This document shows, piece after piece, positions 1 through 7,847 of a DNA stretch of 31,762 bases. Below the pieces are notes generated by a model. It saw nothing but the letters and a program-made list of their open reading frames with translations. It did not search any database and was not told where the DNA came from. Made by a program: the position numbers and the translations under genes. The DNA is from a virus, in the IMG/VR virus record IMGVR_UViG_3300006754_000073, positions 1 through 31,762 of that record; one strand, given 5' to 3'. Numbering within the stretch: the first letter of the stretch is position 1; every line of letters starts with the position of its first letter.

Positions 1-1124
1 ACGGACAAGTCATTAAAGAACGACCCCGACACACGATCGAGCAGGAACGGACCGATGTTACTGTCCGTGAGCGGGATCTTGGGCAGGGGCAGAAGCTCTG
101 ACTCGTAAGAGGGGTTGGCAACTAGGTACAGCTGGTCAGTCCTGCCATCCTCTAGCTCATCCGGGATGCCTACATCGATTGTGATCTGGTAGGTGATACG
201 TCCGTCGGGGTGAAAGCCAGATGGGGTCGATTCGACAACATCGTAGTCGAAGAACTTGAAGTTGATTTGGTCACCGGGGTAGATGGGATGGTCTGAGTGA
301 ACCACAAAAGTGGTTACGGAAGAGAACCGACTCCACGTCAGGTTGTCACCTGTCACGGGGGTGACTAGTGTGGAATCAGCTACTGTGTCGAAGCCCTCTT
401 CGTTAGTACAGACCCAGCTGCTACTTGCGTAGGAGGCACCTTCAAGGATGAAGACATGGGAGTGGGAAGCCGAAGATCCCGCAAGGAAGTCAGAGGGTCT
501 ACTCCAGTCGAAAACAGATACCTCCCACACACCATTCTCGCTGGGGTCTGTCTGTCCCGTCAGAAGAATGCGATCCCCCGCAGACAAAACCACGCCATCA
601 ACCGTAGGTTCCCCTACTAGGCTCTGGTTGGAGTCTGCCAACACACGGCAGGATTCCTTCGGGTCCAAATCCCTGACGAACTTGTCCGCAATTGCCGCGC
701 CGTCAGGGTCTGGGGAAAATGTCCCGTTGAGTTCGAGCGGGTGCCCATACAACCTGACCTCAGTTTCAGATGGGTACCCTGTGATGAGGGGCTCAGACAG
801 CAGTAGAGTGTCCCCATCGTCCAAGATGTCATCCACAAAAACGAACACCTTGTCATCGAGCTTGATCTTGGACCCTACGTCAATCCAAGAGATCGATTCA
901 GACAGAGGTAACCGACTGGTCTCTGCTGAGACAGCAGAGGATAGGGTTGTCTGGTTCTCTGGGAGCCAAATGGGCAGAGGTGAGCCAACCCTGCGGGCGA
1001 ACCTCAGCCGCCCAGACAAGAAGGGATCAAGGGGGTGAGCGATACCCCGCGTCTTAACAAACGCAGAGTTGTGACTTGGCAGCTTGCCATTAATTAGCTC
1101 GAAAAGCTTTCGAATTCGACCCAT
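1..1124 (-). CDS. Tail-fibre/adhesin-type structural protein, 3' part beyond window
   Basis: The frame is open from an ATG at 1124 to the left edge, giving at least 374 residues, so the C-terminus lies outside the window. The N-terminus reads MGRIRKLFELINGK. Around residues 167-205 is the pattern TVDGVVLSAGDRILLTGQT followed by DPSENGVWEV. This matches a motif common in phage tail-fibre and baseplate-attached proteins (VDGVxLxxGDRVLLxxQTxxxENGIYxV). The rest is beta-rich and acidic, with runs such as VGSKIKLDDKVFVFVDDIL. The start follows the stop of the SWIM-like gene by two bases (TAG CC ATG), so the two are probably co-translated. The assignment to fibres rests on that motif and on the neighbouring fibre genes. 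It could equally be a baseplate-peripheral protein. Confidence 0.72.
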   Translation of the reverse strand, partial: MGRIRKLFELINGKLPSHNSAFVKTRGIAHPLDPFLSGRLRFARRVGSPLPIWLPENQTTLSSAVSAETSRLPLSESISWIDVGSKIKLDDKVFVFVDDILDDGDTLLLSEPLITGYPSETEVRLYGHPLELNGTFSPDPDGAAIADKFVRDLDPKESCRVLADSNQSLVGEPTVDGVVLSAGDRILLTGQTDPSENGVWEVSVFDWSRPSDFLAGSSASHSHVFILEGASYASSSWVCTNEEGFDTVADSTLVTPVTGDNLTWSRFSSVTTFVVHSDHPIYPGDQINFKFFDYDVVESTPSGFHPDGRITYQITIDVGIPDELEDGRTDQLYLVANPSYESELLPLPKIPLTDSNIGPFLLDRVSGSFFNDLS

Positions 1125-1126
1125 GG

Positions 1127-1879
1127 CTAGCAGCAGTCCGTGTCATAAGAGAAGGCGAGAGATCGCAGATTCTCGGAGATCCTGGCGAAGCGAGCCTCAC
1201 GTGGAGGCAGCTCGTCCTCGGAGGGAAGTTCCTCTTCCTGCTCCTCAGGGGCTTCTGTTTCTTGTGACGGCTGTTCGTCTTGCGGCTGCATCTGAGGAGC
1301 GGGCGGAGGTGACTCGACCTCCGGCTCTTCTACGACTTGGTCGGTTACAGCCTGCTCGCTCCAGAACTGAATCGAGGCAGGTAGTGCTGCATAGATATGC
1401 TTGCAGACCTTTCCTACTCCACGAGGGTTTCGGATCCGAGCAGGCTGGCCGTTACTGTACAGGATGTCTGACGAGCCATAACGGCTCAGCGCCCATTCAC
1501 AGTTGTACCGGAAATAGGCGCAGGAGCAGCTTACCCACACGGGGTTGGTCGGACCTGGTCGACCTGGAACCACGTTGTCTCCCGACAGACCAGGAGCCTG
1601 GAGCGGAGCCCAGCAAAGGACCACTCGCTTCGGAGCACCTGACTGGGGGCGGTTGTCCTTCTTGGCACATTGCACCAAGAATCCCATACGAAACACAGGG
1701 CCCAGGTTTGCCAAGTTCTTGAACCTGCCCCCTCTAGGCTCCCATATGTCAGGCTGGCGTACAAGTCGTACATCTCCACAATTGGCACTCTCCTGGATAA
1801 CAACTGAGTCGCTGTTGGCCAGGAGAGAAGAGGGAGTCAGAGGATGAAGCCCTCCGTATGGTGAGGCATACACTCGCAT
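1127..1879 (-). CDS. SWIM-type zinc-finger-like phage protein
   Basis: 250 residues. Residues 118-161 contain CSC (C118, C120), a further C127, and CKH (C159, H161). This is the CxC...CxH arrangement of SWIM-type zinc-binding motifs, embedded in aromatic and polar sequence (YSNGQPARIRNPRG) of the kind seen in conserved phage proteins. Residues 182-228 are a disordered, Pro/Glu/Gln-rich acidic stretch, and a short conserved-looking tail (ARFARISENLRSLAF) follows. SWIM domains in other proteins bind zinc and then DNA or protein. What this one does in a phage is unknown to me. It lies between a membrane-protein gene and a fibre-type gene, which suggests a virion-assembly or virion-associated role (inference). 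The ATG at 1879 is preceded by GAGGT three bases away, a slightly close ribosome site. Confidence 0.7.
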   Translation of the reverse strand: MRVYASPYGGLHPLTPSSLLANSDSVVIQESANCGDVRLVRQPDIWEPRGGRFKNLANLGPVFRMGFLVQCAKKDNRPQSGAPKRVVLCWAPLQAPGLSGDNVVPGRPGPTNPVWVSCSCAYFRYNCEWALSRYGSSDILYSNGQPARIRNPRGVGKVCKHIYAALPASIQFWSEQAVTDQVVEEPEVESPPPAPQMQPQDEQPSQETEAPEEQEEELPSEDELPPREARFARISENLRSLAFSYDTDCC

Positions 1880-1911
1880 CCCACCTCAAATAAGCTGAGA
1901 CAGGAGAGAGT

Positions 1912-2229
1912 TCACGATTCGTGCTTCTTCTCCAACCCTAGAAGCACTAGATCCAGGTAAGGGTAAAAGAACACTCCCATGAATGCATAGATCAATCCAT
2001 ACAGCAGTGTGGTTGGATCCCACACCCAACTGCTCGGTAGGAGTGCAAACGCTAGCCAGCCTGCATGAAACCCAGTGCAGTACCTACATTGCAGCAGCTG
2101 GTCAACTAGCTGCGACCTTGCAGCCGCCCACTGACGTGGGGTATCAAATATAGTTGCATCGCGCAGCCCGAAGCCAATTCCGAACATAACTACAGGCGTC
2201 AACACCATCAGCAAAGCGTCTTCGTACAT
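1912..2229 (-). CDS. Small membrane protein with CxxC-GFHxGW motif
   Basis: 105 residues with about three hydrophobic segments: residues 5-22 (LLMVLTPVVMFGIGFGL), about 57-66, and 74-98 (LYGLIYAFMGVFFYPYLDLVLLGL). Between the first two is LLQCRYCTGFHAGW, a CxxC pair followed by GFxxGW. Small membrane proteins of the DUF1360-like type carry similar motifs, usually with no known function. The ATG overlaps the TGA of the upstream gene by one base (TGATG), so translation is probably coupled. In a phage fibre/lysis region this may be an accessory envelope or lysis protein, but nothing in the sequence proves that. The charged tail LEKKHES should face the cytoplasm by the positive-inside rule. Confidence 0.75.
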   Translation of the reverse strand: MYEDALLMVLTPVVMFGIGFGLRDATIFDTPRQWAAARSQLVDQLLQCRYCTGFHAGWLAFALLPSSWVWDPTTLLYGLIYAFMGVFFYPYLDLVLLGLEKKHES

Positions 2230-2576
2230 CAGGTACCTGTGGTTTCGTGTTCACCTGAATCCTTGCGAATAAAGGCACCTTCTTCGAGTGAGAGGACCCA
2301 GGAGCCCTCCTTGAGGTTTAATCCATGGGCGTCTGCGAGGCCTTGGCCATAGTTGGAAAGGGTTGCCTGCGCCTTCTTTACCTCTCTCCGTGCATCAGTT
2401 AGGGCTTGCTCGTACTCGTTGAGCACCCTAGCCCACTGCTCTTTTGCATCAGTCAGCTCCAGATACACCTGCCCAAATTGAGCCTTGTTGGCGTAGAGTC
2501 GCTTCATGTGCTCGTCTAAAGTTGCAAGTGTCTCAGGCGATAGCTGGATATAGTCTTTGGCCGTTACGTCAGTCAT
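2229..2576 (-). CDS. Hypothetical coiled-coil protein
   Basis: 115 residues, mostly helical and charged. Residues 15-80 have regular hydrophobic spacing typical of a coiled coil (TLDEHMKRLYANKAQFGQVY, then AREVKKAQATLSNYGQ). The C-terminal 35 residues look like a small beta hairpin ending in a polar tail. No family is recognised. The start is ATG at 2576, with AAGGA five bases upstream, a good ribosome site. It overlaps the next gene by one base. A chaperone or a small virion connector would fit the location, but this is a guess. Confidence 0.7.
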   Translation of the reverse strand: MTDVTAKDYIQLSPETLATLDEHMKRLYANKAQFGQVYLELTDAKEQWARVLNEYEQALTDARREVKKAQATLSNYGQGLADAHGLNLKEGSWVLSLEEGAFIRKDSGEHETTGT

Positions 2577-2627
2577 GGTTTCCTTAGTCAGAATGAGTAA
2601 GTGGGAGCCCTCAATGTGAGGGCTAGT

Positions 2628-2990
2628 TTAGATCGTGGAAGTATCCCAGTGATGAACCATGGCGGTCCAGGTAATGTTGGTGGCAGCAGCACCAATGACG
2701 TTCACTTCCAGAGCACCAGCACCATTATCCTGGATCTCTATTGCCCAAGCGGCGCCACCTGCACTGCCATCGTCGGCATGCATAGAAATCGAATCCACTA
2801 GCACAGACGCCTCAAAGGTGGTGTACCGGGTAGCGTGGTAGGCAAAGCGTCTATGGTTTGCTCGTGATCCACCAGTCTCATACGCCTGAATGAAGATAAC
2901 CAATGCACGATCACCAGCGGGGCAGGTGAAGAACAACTTGGGGGTTGCGTCAGACGTGGTGGTGGAAGTAGTTTCAGCTCTGAAAATCAT
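2628..2990 (-). CDS. Small beta-rich structural protein
   Basis: 120 residues with no charged clusters and high Ala/Thr/Gly/Ile content. It reads as alternating strands (ALVIFIQAYETGG, FEASVLVDSISMHADDG, ALEVNVIGAAATNITWTAMV). It resembles small jelly-roll or beta-sandwich virion proteins that accompany phage fibres. The start ATG at 2990 has GAGG eight bases upstream; that GAGG overlaps the TGA stop of the 587-residue fibre gene, tying the two translationally. A role as a fibre-tip or capping protein is inferred from position only. Confidence 0.7.
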   Translation of the reverse strand: MIFRAETTSTTTSDATPKLFFTCPAGDRALVIFIQAYETGGSRANHRRFAYHATRYTTFEASVLVDSISMHADDGSAGGAAWAIEIQDNGAGALEVNVIGAAATNITWTAMVHHWDTSTI

Positions 2991-3000
2991 ACGATTCGCC

Positions 3001-4764
3001 TCAAGACGTTACTGGCCAGGAAAGAACTCCGTTGAACTCACGGCCCGTGGTGGACGTGCTATGTCCGACAGTAAGACGATCCGTTGAGGTCATGGTGAAC
3101 TCCGCCGCTGTGATCGCGGCCGTTTGGTCTCCAGTAGTAGCCCCACTCACGGTAAGCTCCTGGGCTGGCCAATCGATCGTAAATGTAAGTCGCTGGTGCG
3201 CGGAGAACGTAATGCCCAACGGAGTAATGACGTTTACACTTGCGGCCTGAAGGCGCACCTCTAATGTACTGGCGTTCTTGTAGAGGTAGAAAACGTCACT
3301 ATTCCCATTCGCTAGGATATAGGAGAACTGCCCCGCAGGAGCCTCTGCGCTCGACCATGCCGGCCACACATCGATAGTGAAGCGACCACTATTGATCCGC
3401 TCAGGCCACGGGCTCCCTTCTGAACTCAGAAAACTTGGACGCTCAAACGCCCTCGTCGCAGATGCTCCCTCTGTTTGGATCAAGCTAGAAGGGTATGCCC
3501 CTGCCTCAAACTGCCAACCCCACGAAATCACACTACCCAGCGTGGCCACCTCGCCTCCACCGTCGATGGTTGACGCAGCCGCTGGGTATAGCCGCACGTT
3601 CAGCGACCCAGTCGTGGCCACACTAAACGACACACACACATGCCACCACGCACCGCTATCGAGCACAGTAATGCTTGTACCAGACCCGGAAAAGTCGTGG
3701 TACGCCCCGGTGGACGTATTCACGCGAAAACTGACCGCAGACGGAGTGATAGTACCCGTTCCGGCTGTGATCGAAATGTGAGGGAAACGAGAGGTGACTG
3801 CATCTTTTGCTATGTAGCAAGAGAGCACGTGCGCCCCTGTTGCTGTTGTCGTAACAACGGTCTGCCGATACCCCTGTGCTACCGCGGAGGCATCAGTTGC
3901 CTCGTAAGCAGTAACACCACCATCAGGTGCAATCTCTCCTCCCACTACTGAGGCATTGCTAGCGCTCCACGCCGAGAGGTCGGCGCTGTGCGTGATGAGA
4001 TTAGTCCGGGCCCCCTCGACCAAGAGGGCACCATCACTCAGGATGCGTGGTACATCCGTGGCCTTCCATCCAGCCTCGGAATCGATTTGATCGACGTAGA
4101 CAGTGACGCCCCCGACAGCCGTAACCGTCGCACTCCCGAGGGTTGTGCCCACGGCTGGGTGGATGAGGAGTTGGATGGTGTTCGTGTTGGGCGAAGTAAG
4201 CTCGACAGTGAGCAGCCACCACGACGCGTCGTGGCTTGTGAGCGTGTGAGAGGCTGAGATCCACCCGGTGTTCACCCGTGTTGCTGTGGCACCGGTCGAA
4301 GTGTTGACATCGATGTATCGCAGCGCGCTACCAGCACTGTCTTTGAACTGAAACTCTGGGAACCGCGTCTCATCAGCATCCTTTGCGATGTAGACGCGGA
4401 ACCGATAAGTACCGTCGGTGGCCATGGCCACCGACCCGATCCACTCCACCGCCTCGTACCCAGAGGCGTTGTCATCCTCAAGATAGGTTGCATCGGTACC
4501 ACCGTTCGGATCTGCTTGTCCGCCTGTAATAACAGGCGAAAGAACTGTCACCCAGTCCGAGGCAATGTCTGGGCTTGGTGTTTCGTGCAAGGCCCAGCCT
4601 ACGGCGTCGTACGTCCATCCTTCACGAGGGTCTACTAGCGCACTCCTACTGGCGCGAAAGAACGTCGCATCACCGTAGTCGAGCAAGACAGCTGAGACGG
4701 CCTGGACTAAAAAGCCACCACTTGAAACTACCAAACCACCGCCTGAAACGATAAAGTCAGCCAC
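3001..4764 (-). CDS. Receptor-binding/tail-fibre protein with duplicated beta domain and LamG-like end
   Basis: 587 residues starting at GTG 4764, which directly follows the TAA of the long-fibre gene; GGTGA lies five bases upstream. The N-terminus is a short hydrophobic Gly/Ser/Val stretch. Two related domains follow, at about 67-230 and 264-435. Both contain YIAKDA-x5-RFP and VNTSTGA, which shows an internal duplication. A linker LLVEGARTNLITHSADLSAW and the motif GWQFEAGAYPSSLIQTEGAS (about 416-435) are typical of phage fibre and carbohydrate-binding modules. Residues 455-587 look like a LamG/concanavalin-type sandwich. The likely role is glycan or receptor recognition at the fibre tip. 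No hydrolase active site can be pointed to. A 22-bp perfect palindrome lies inside the gene at 4414-4435. Confidence 0.82.
   Translation of the reverse strand: MADFIVSGGGLVVSSGGFLVQAVSAVLLDYGDATFFRASRSALVDPREGWTYDAVGWALHETPSPDIASDWVTVLSPVITGGQADPNGGTDATYLEDDNASGYEAVEWIGSVAMATDGTYRFRVYIAKDADETRFPEFQFKDSAGSALRYIDVNTSTGATATRVNTGWISASHTLTSHDASWWLLTVELTSPNTNTIQLLIHPAVGTTLGSATVTAVGGVTVYVDQIDSEAGWKATDVPRILSDGALLVEGARTNLITHSADLSAWSASNASVVGGEIAPDGGVTAYEATDASAVAQGYRQTVVTTTATGAHVLSCYIAKDAVTSRFPHISITAGTGTITPSAVSFRVNTSTGAYHDFSGSGTSITVLDSGAWWHVCVSFSVATTGSLNVRLYPAAASTIDGGGEVATLGSVISWGWQFEAGAYPSSLIQTEGASATRAFERPSFLSSEGSPWPERINSGRFTIDVWPAWSSAEAPAGQFSYILANGNSDVFYLYKNASTLEVRLQAASVNVITPLGITFSAHQRLTFTIDWPAQELTVSGATTGDQTAAITAAEFTMTSTDRLTVGHSTSTTGREFNGVLSWPVTS
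4414..4435. repeat. Perfect 22-bp palindrome in receptor-binding gene
   Basis: The arms gtcggtggcca and tggccaccgac (11 bp each) abut without spacer at 4424/4425. The palindrome contains NcoI- and MscI-type hexamers (ccatgg, tggcca) and encodes GSVAMATDG in the first copy of the duplicated domain. Confidence 0.96.
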
Positions 4765-7431
4765 TTAGTTCACCGGGTCTGGGGCCTCTGACGGATCAAT
4801 CTCAACAAGAGGTATTTTGAACACTCTTCCCGTCTTACGGTCATGCGCATAAAGGCCATGACGATCCTCATTGATTGTCCAGTGTGCATCGTCAGTTTGT
4901 CCATGCAGTTCGATGTCGCCCACATTGGAAACCACCGTATTGATCTCCTTCCATCGCAGCGAAGAAGTACCGCACATCCAGGTGTTGTCGACATCGGGTG
5001 TGAACTCGGGATCCGTACCAGTGTTATCGAGCAGCACAGCTTCGCTGTTCACCGCAATACCCAGGATGTTAGTGCCACCATCGTACAAGCCCATGGCCTG
5101 GTTTCCGACCTGGAGGGCGGGGGCTACCTTTGTCCCGTCCAGCGGCACAGCCACCACATCGTCAGCCACACGAAAGACAATGTCAGCGCCCTGCTGCACC
5201 AGCAGACCAGTACGGCCACCAGACCCAGTCGCAGTCTCTGTGATGTTGACCACAAGTCCTGCGTACCCGGCTGTTCCGGTTTGATTCACCGTGCCTGCAA
5301 CTTGCGCAAAGACCTGAAGGCCGCTGCTGCCCGTGAAACTATTGGCGTTAGTCAAATCCACAGCAGGAGACCCAGTGGTTACACTACCTTGCGCTGTAAG
5401 CGTTCCGTTGGCCTCGATCGTCCCATCCCGTTGCACGGTGATTCGCGTGGTGCCTACGTCTTGCAACTCTAGGATCGGATCAGAGGCAGTGGCGGCGTCT
5501 GTGAGGACCAAGATGTCTGTGCCGGCACATACGCCGCGCATCTCGCCCGCACCACTCCACCGAAAGCCCGTGCTGGGTTCGCTCAAGAAAGAGAGTGAGG
5601 GATCAGTGACATAGCCGTCACTAACGTGCAGTGCTCCCTGAACGTCGATGGCAGCCACCGTGGTTCCAGCGAGCCGCAGATCCATCATGCGCTGATCCGC
5701 GCCGCTACCATTACCGGGCGCCAGTACATCAACTGCCAGCGCGTTCCAGCCATCTCCGACTGTGTTCTGAAGAGTGGGGTCGAACTCCAGCTTACAGAAG
5801 TCGATCTCGCCACTGCCGTTCGCCGCATCGTGGGGGCCGACGCGCATTACCTCTTCGCCGCCCGCGGCAACACGCAGGATGTCGTCGCCGCTGCCGGCCC
5901 ACGTGATCCCAGTGTCGTCATCCGTGAAGCTAGCGATGATCGGCAATCCTGCTCCTGCCGCAGCGACCTGAAGCTGTCCAGTAGACATCAGCTGCATGAA
6001 GCTGGTGCCACCAAGCTGAAGATCCATCAGTTTGTTGGCGCTGCCAGGCACTGAGGTCTCGGTGACGTTGACCTTCAGCCCCGTGTAGTTTCCGCTGGTC
6101 AGTTTGTTGACCGTGTAGGACAGGTCGAAGGCCACCTCGTCACCGGTCGCTGCACTTAGCAGTCCGTCGACCACTGCGGCCTGACCACCTCCGGCGGTGA
6201 TGGTGAGCGTGTCGCCCTCGACGACCACCGCATCTGCTCGGTACCGCGCTGTGGCGGTACCGTCCGTGACCGTGACCCCGTCCTCATTCGCCCCTGCCGC
6301 AGTGAGCGCGATGGGAGTCGCGGACACAAGAGTGACTGTGGGATCCCCATCGTACGCATCTTGAAGAGTAACTGTGCTACCGGGGGCCGCCTGCGGCTCC
6401 CACCGAGCAGCTCCACTATTCCAGGTCAGCACGTAGGCGTTGGTGGGCACCGTAGAAGCAACATCGCGTCCCTGAAGCTTGCCTACGGTGGGATTTGGGT
6501 ATGTACCCGAGAGGTCACCTCCAGCTGCCCCTCCAATCGTTCCTGTGACTAGTGTACCGGTACTATCTACCTCCCATACAGGGGTAGAATCTACCCCCAA
6601 AGAAAGCAGCAACTTGGGCCCAGAAGCTCCAAGTGCAGTGTCAACTACGTTACCCTGGATAAGGGTAAACCCATCAGAGGTAGAGTTAAGTTGTGAAGCA
6701 TCCCCTGCTACGGACAAAAATGACGTGACACCAGATCCGTCTACCGGCGCCCCCAGTACCTCTAGTACAGAGTCTCCGTCTGCTGAAATGATTAGTGAGT
6801 CCCCTGAAACGGAGGAGCTAACACCAGTGCCACTATTTGGTGCGAAAGCATAGCTTGGGGCTGCAGCTGACCCTGACGGAGCTAGTTGAGGCCAGATTCC
6901 ATCTACAGTTGAAAGCTGTGACCAGTCTGTGTTAGTAGGCCCCGACTTAATGTAGGCAACTCCGTCAGACGTCAACAACAGAGATCCCAGCCCTGATGCA
7001 AATCCGGTAACGTCAGGGGCTGCGGACCCGGTGCCGTATACTACGGAGGCCGAACTTGCTGGCCCATAAGACGGAGTGCCTGAGGGTGCAAAGGTAAGAG
7101 CTAGCTGATAATCGAAATCAACAAAGTTAGATTCCCACGGAGAATTGAACGTGCCACGACTACTAAAGATTTCTCCAGCAATATCAAGCTCAAAGGAACT
7201 CCCAGTACTGTTCCTGGTCAGCTCTACTGCCGATGTCCCTGCAGGGGCGTCAAGTACTCTAAAGAGGGTGGCGCTCGCAATAGTACTGTCATTTACTGGC
7301 TCAATGACAAAAGGTAACCCACCGCCAGTTGGACGAACCCGGTTGATCAATAACGAGTCAGCAGTGGGATTTGCCTGCCGCTGGATCGTTTCTGACGGGT
7401 AGTTGGTGCCAATGAATTTCAGATCAGCCAT
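4765..7431 (-). CDS. Long tail-fibre protein
   Basis: 888 residues from ATG 7431. This start is chosen because AGGT lies six bases upstream and the protein then opens with MADLKFIGTNYP. An in-frame extension to 7530 would overlap the upstream gene and adds a basic, Cys-rich peptide unlike the rest. Residues 304-315 (GGDLSGTYPNPT) and 354-363 (VTLQDAYDGD) are phage-fibre hallmarks. Repeating segments follow, such as YTGLKVNVTETS and YAGLVVNITETA. Near the C-terminus VDNTWMCGTSSLRWKEI resembles the segment that precedes S74 chaperone domains in other fibres, but no full chaperone domain follows. The composition (Gly, Thr, Ser, Ala, Asp) suits a trimeric beta fibre. Its job is probably to project the adhesive 587-residue protein encoded next. 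Confidence 0.85.
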   Translation of the reverse strand: MADLKFIGTNYPSETIQRQANPTADSLLINRVRPTGGGLPFVIEPVNDSTIASATLFRVLDAPAGTSAVELTRNSTGSSFELDIAGEIFSSRGTFNSPWESNFVDFDYQLALTFAPSGTPSYGPASSASVVYGTGSAAPDVTGFASGLGSLLLTSDGVAYIKSGPTNTDWSQLSTVDGIWPQLAPSGSAAAPSYAFAPNSGTGVSSSVSGDSLIISADGDSVLEVLGAPVDGSGVTSFLSVAGDASQLNSTSDGFTLIQGNVVDTALGASGPKLLLSLGVDSTPVWEVDSTGTLVTGTIGGAAGGDLSGTYPNPTVGKLQGRDVASTVPTNAYVLTWNSGAARWEPQAAPGSTVTLQDAYDGDPTVTLVSATPIALTAAGANEDGVTVTDGTATARYRADAVVVEGDTLTITAGGGQAAVVDGLLSAATGDEVAFDLSYTVNKLTSGNYTGLKVNVTETSVPGSANKLMDLQLGGTSFMQLMSTGQLQVAAAGAGLPIIASFTDDDTGITWAGSGDDILRVAAGGEEVMRVGPHDAANGSGEIDFCKLEFDPTLQNTVGDGWNALAVDVLAPGNGSGADQRMMDLRLAGTTVAAIDVQGALHVSDGYVTDPSLSFLSEPSTGFRWSGAGEMRGVCAGTDILVLTDAATASDPILELQDVGTTRITVQRDGTIEANGTLTAQGSVTTGSPAVDLTNANSFTGSSGLQVFAQVAGTVNQTGTAGYAGLVVNITETATGSGGRTGLLVQQGADIVFRVADDVVAVPLDGTKVAPALQVGNQAMGLYDGGTNILGIAVNSEAVLLDNTGTDPEFTPDVDNTWMCGTSSLRWKEINTVVSNVGDIELHGQTDDAHWTINEDRHGLYAHDRKTGRVFKIPLVEIDPSEAPDPVN
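6239..6262. repeat. Self-complementary octamer cggtaccg repeated twice
   Basis: cggtaccg occurs at 6239-6246 and again at 6255-6262. Each is itself a palindrome, and together they can pair as an 8-bp stem with an 8-base loop. It lies within the long-fibre gene. Confidence 0.9.
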
Positions 7432-7437
7432 GGTGTT

Positions 7438-7441
7438 ACCT
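7438..7441 (-). promoter_or_regulatory. Ribosome binding site that decides the long-fibre start
   Basis: AGGT, partly formed by the TAG stop of the upstream gene, lies six bases before the ATG at 7431. This supports the 888-residue fibre and excludes the longer frame that would overlap the spanin-like gene by 91 bases. Confidence 0.75.
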
Positions 7442-7847
7442 ACTGAGCGAGTGCAAAAACGACGAGTGAGACTACAACTCCCAAAACTAGGCCTACACCA
7501 AGAGAAAATAGAGCGCCATTCTCGTCCCACCAGCTATACTGACTCAAGGCCGTAATGCGAGAACGCTGCTCCCCTACAAACTCTTCGTACAATTGGGCAC
7601 TCACTTCGAGTTCTCTGAGGCGAACTCGTGTCTCTACTCTAAGACGGTCTACCTCGGCGGCATCTTCGATGCATTCACCTGCAGCGGCTTCTGAGATTAA
7701 AAGGCCAGTGAAAGGCGCTGGACGCCCTTCCAGCAAGGGCACGGATAGCTGGGGGCCCGTAGGTACCTCTTGAGCGAAACAGAGGCAAGCTTGCCCCGTA
7801 ATAAGGATTACCAAGAGAGTAAAAGCCCTCAAACGACTAGTCACCAC
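7440..7847 (-). CDS. Signal-peptide, C-terminally anchored membrane protein, spanin-like
   Basis: 135 residues. Residues 5-25 form a signal peptide (LRAFTLLVILITGQACLCFA) with likely cleavage after CFA. Residues 34-60 carry PLLEGRPAPFTGLLISEAAA; the pattern 'xGxxAPFxGxLxxxxA' recurs in small phage membrane proteins near lysis genes. Residues 60-100 are a charged helix able to form a coiled coil, and residues 112-134 are a strong transmembrane segment. The topology is periplasmic domain plus C-terminal anchor, the reverse of a classical Rz i-spanin, so the spanin label is tentative. The start is one of two adjacent GTG codons (7847 or 7844) overlapping the end of the acidic-repeat gene. No canonical lipobox is present. 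Confidence 0.68.
   Translation of the reverse strand: MVTSRLRAFTLLVILITGQACLCFAQEVPTGPQLSVPLLEGRPAPFTGLLISEAAAGECIEDAAEVDRLRVETRVRLRELEVSAQLYEEFVGEQRSRITALSQYSWWDENGALFSLGVGLVLGVVVSLVVFALAQ

Noticed and set aside
448-1038. Plus-strand open frame of 196 codons
   Set aside because: It lies opposite the open minus-strand fibre gene that carries a recognisable motif, and its translation is low-complexity and unlike any protein family.
7432-7530. N-terminal extension of the long-fibre gene (33 codons)
   Set aside because: It overlaps the spanin-like gene, encodes an atypical Cys/Arg-rich peptide, and the ATG at 7431 has its own well-placed AGGT.
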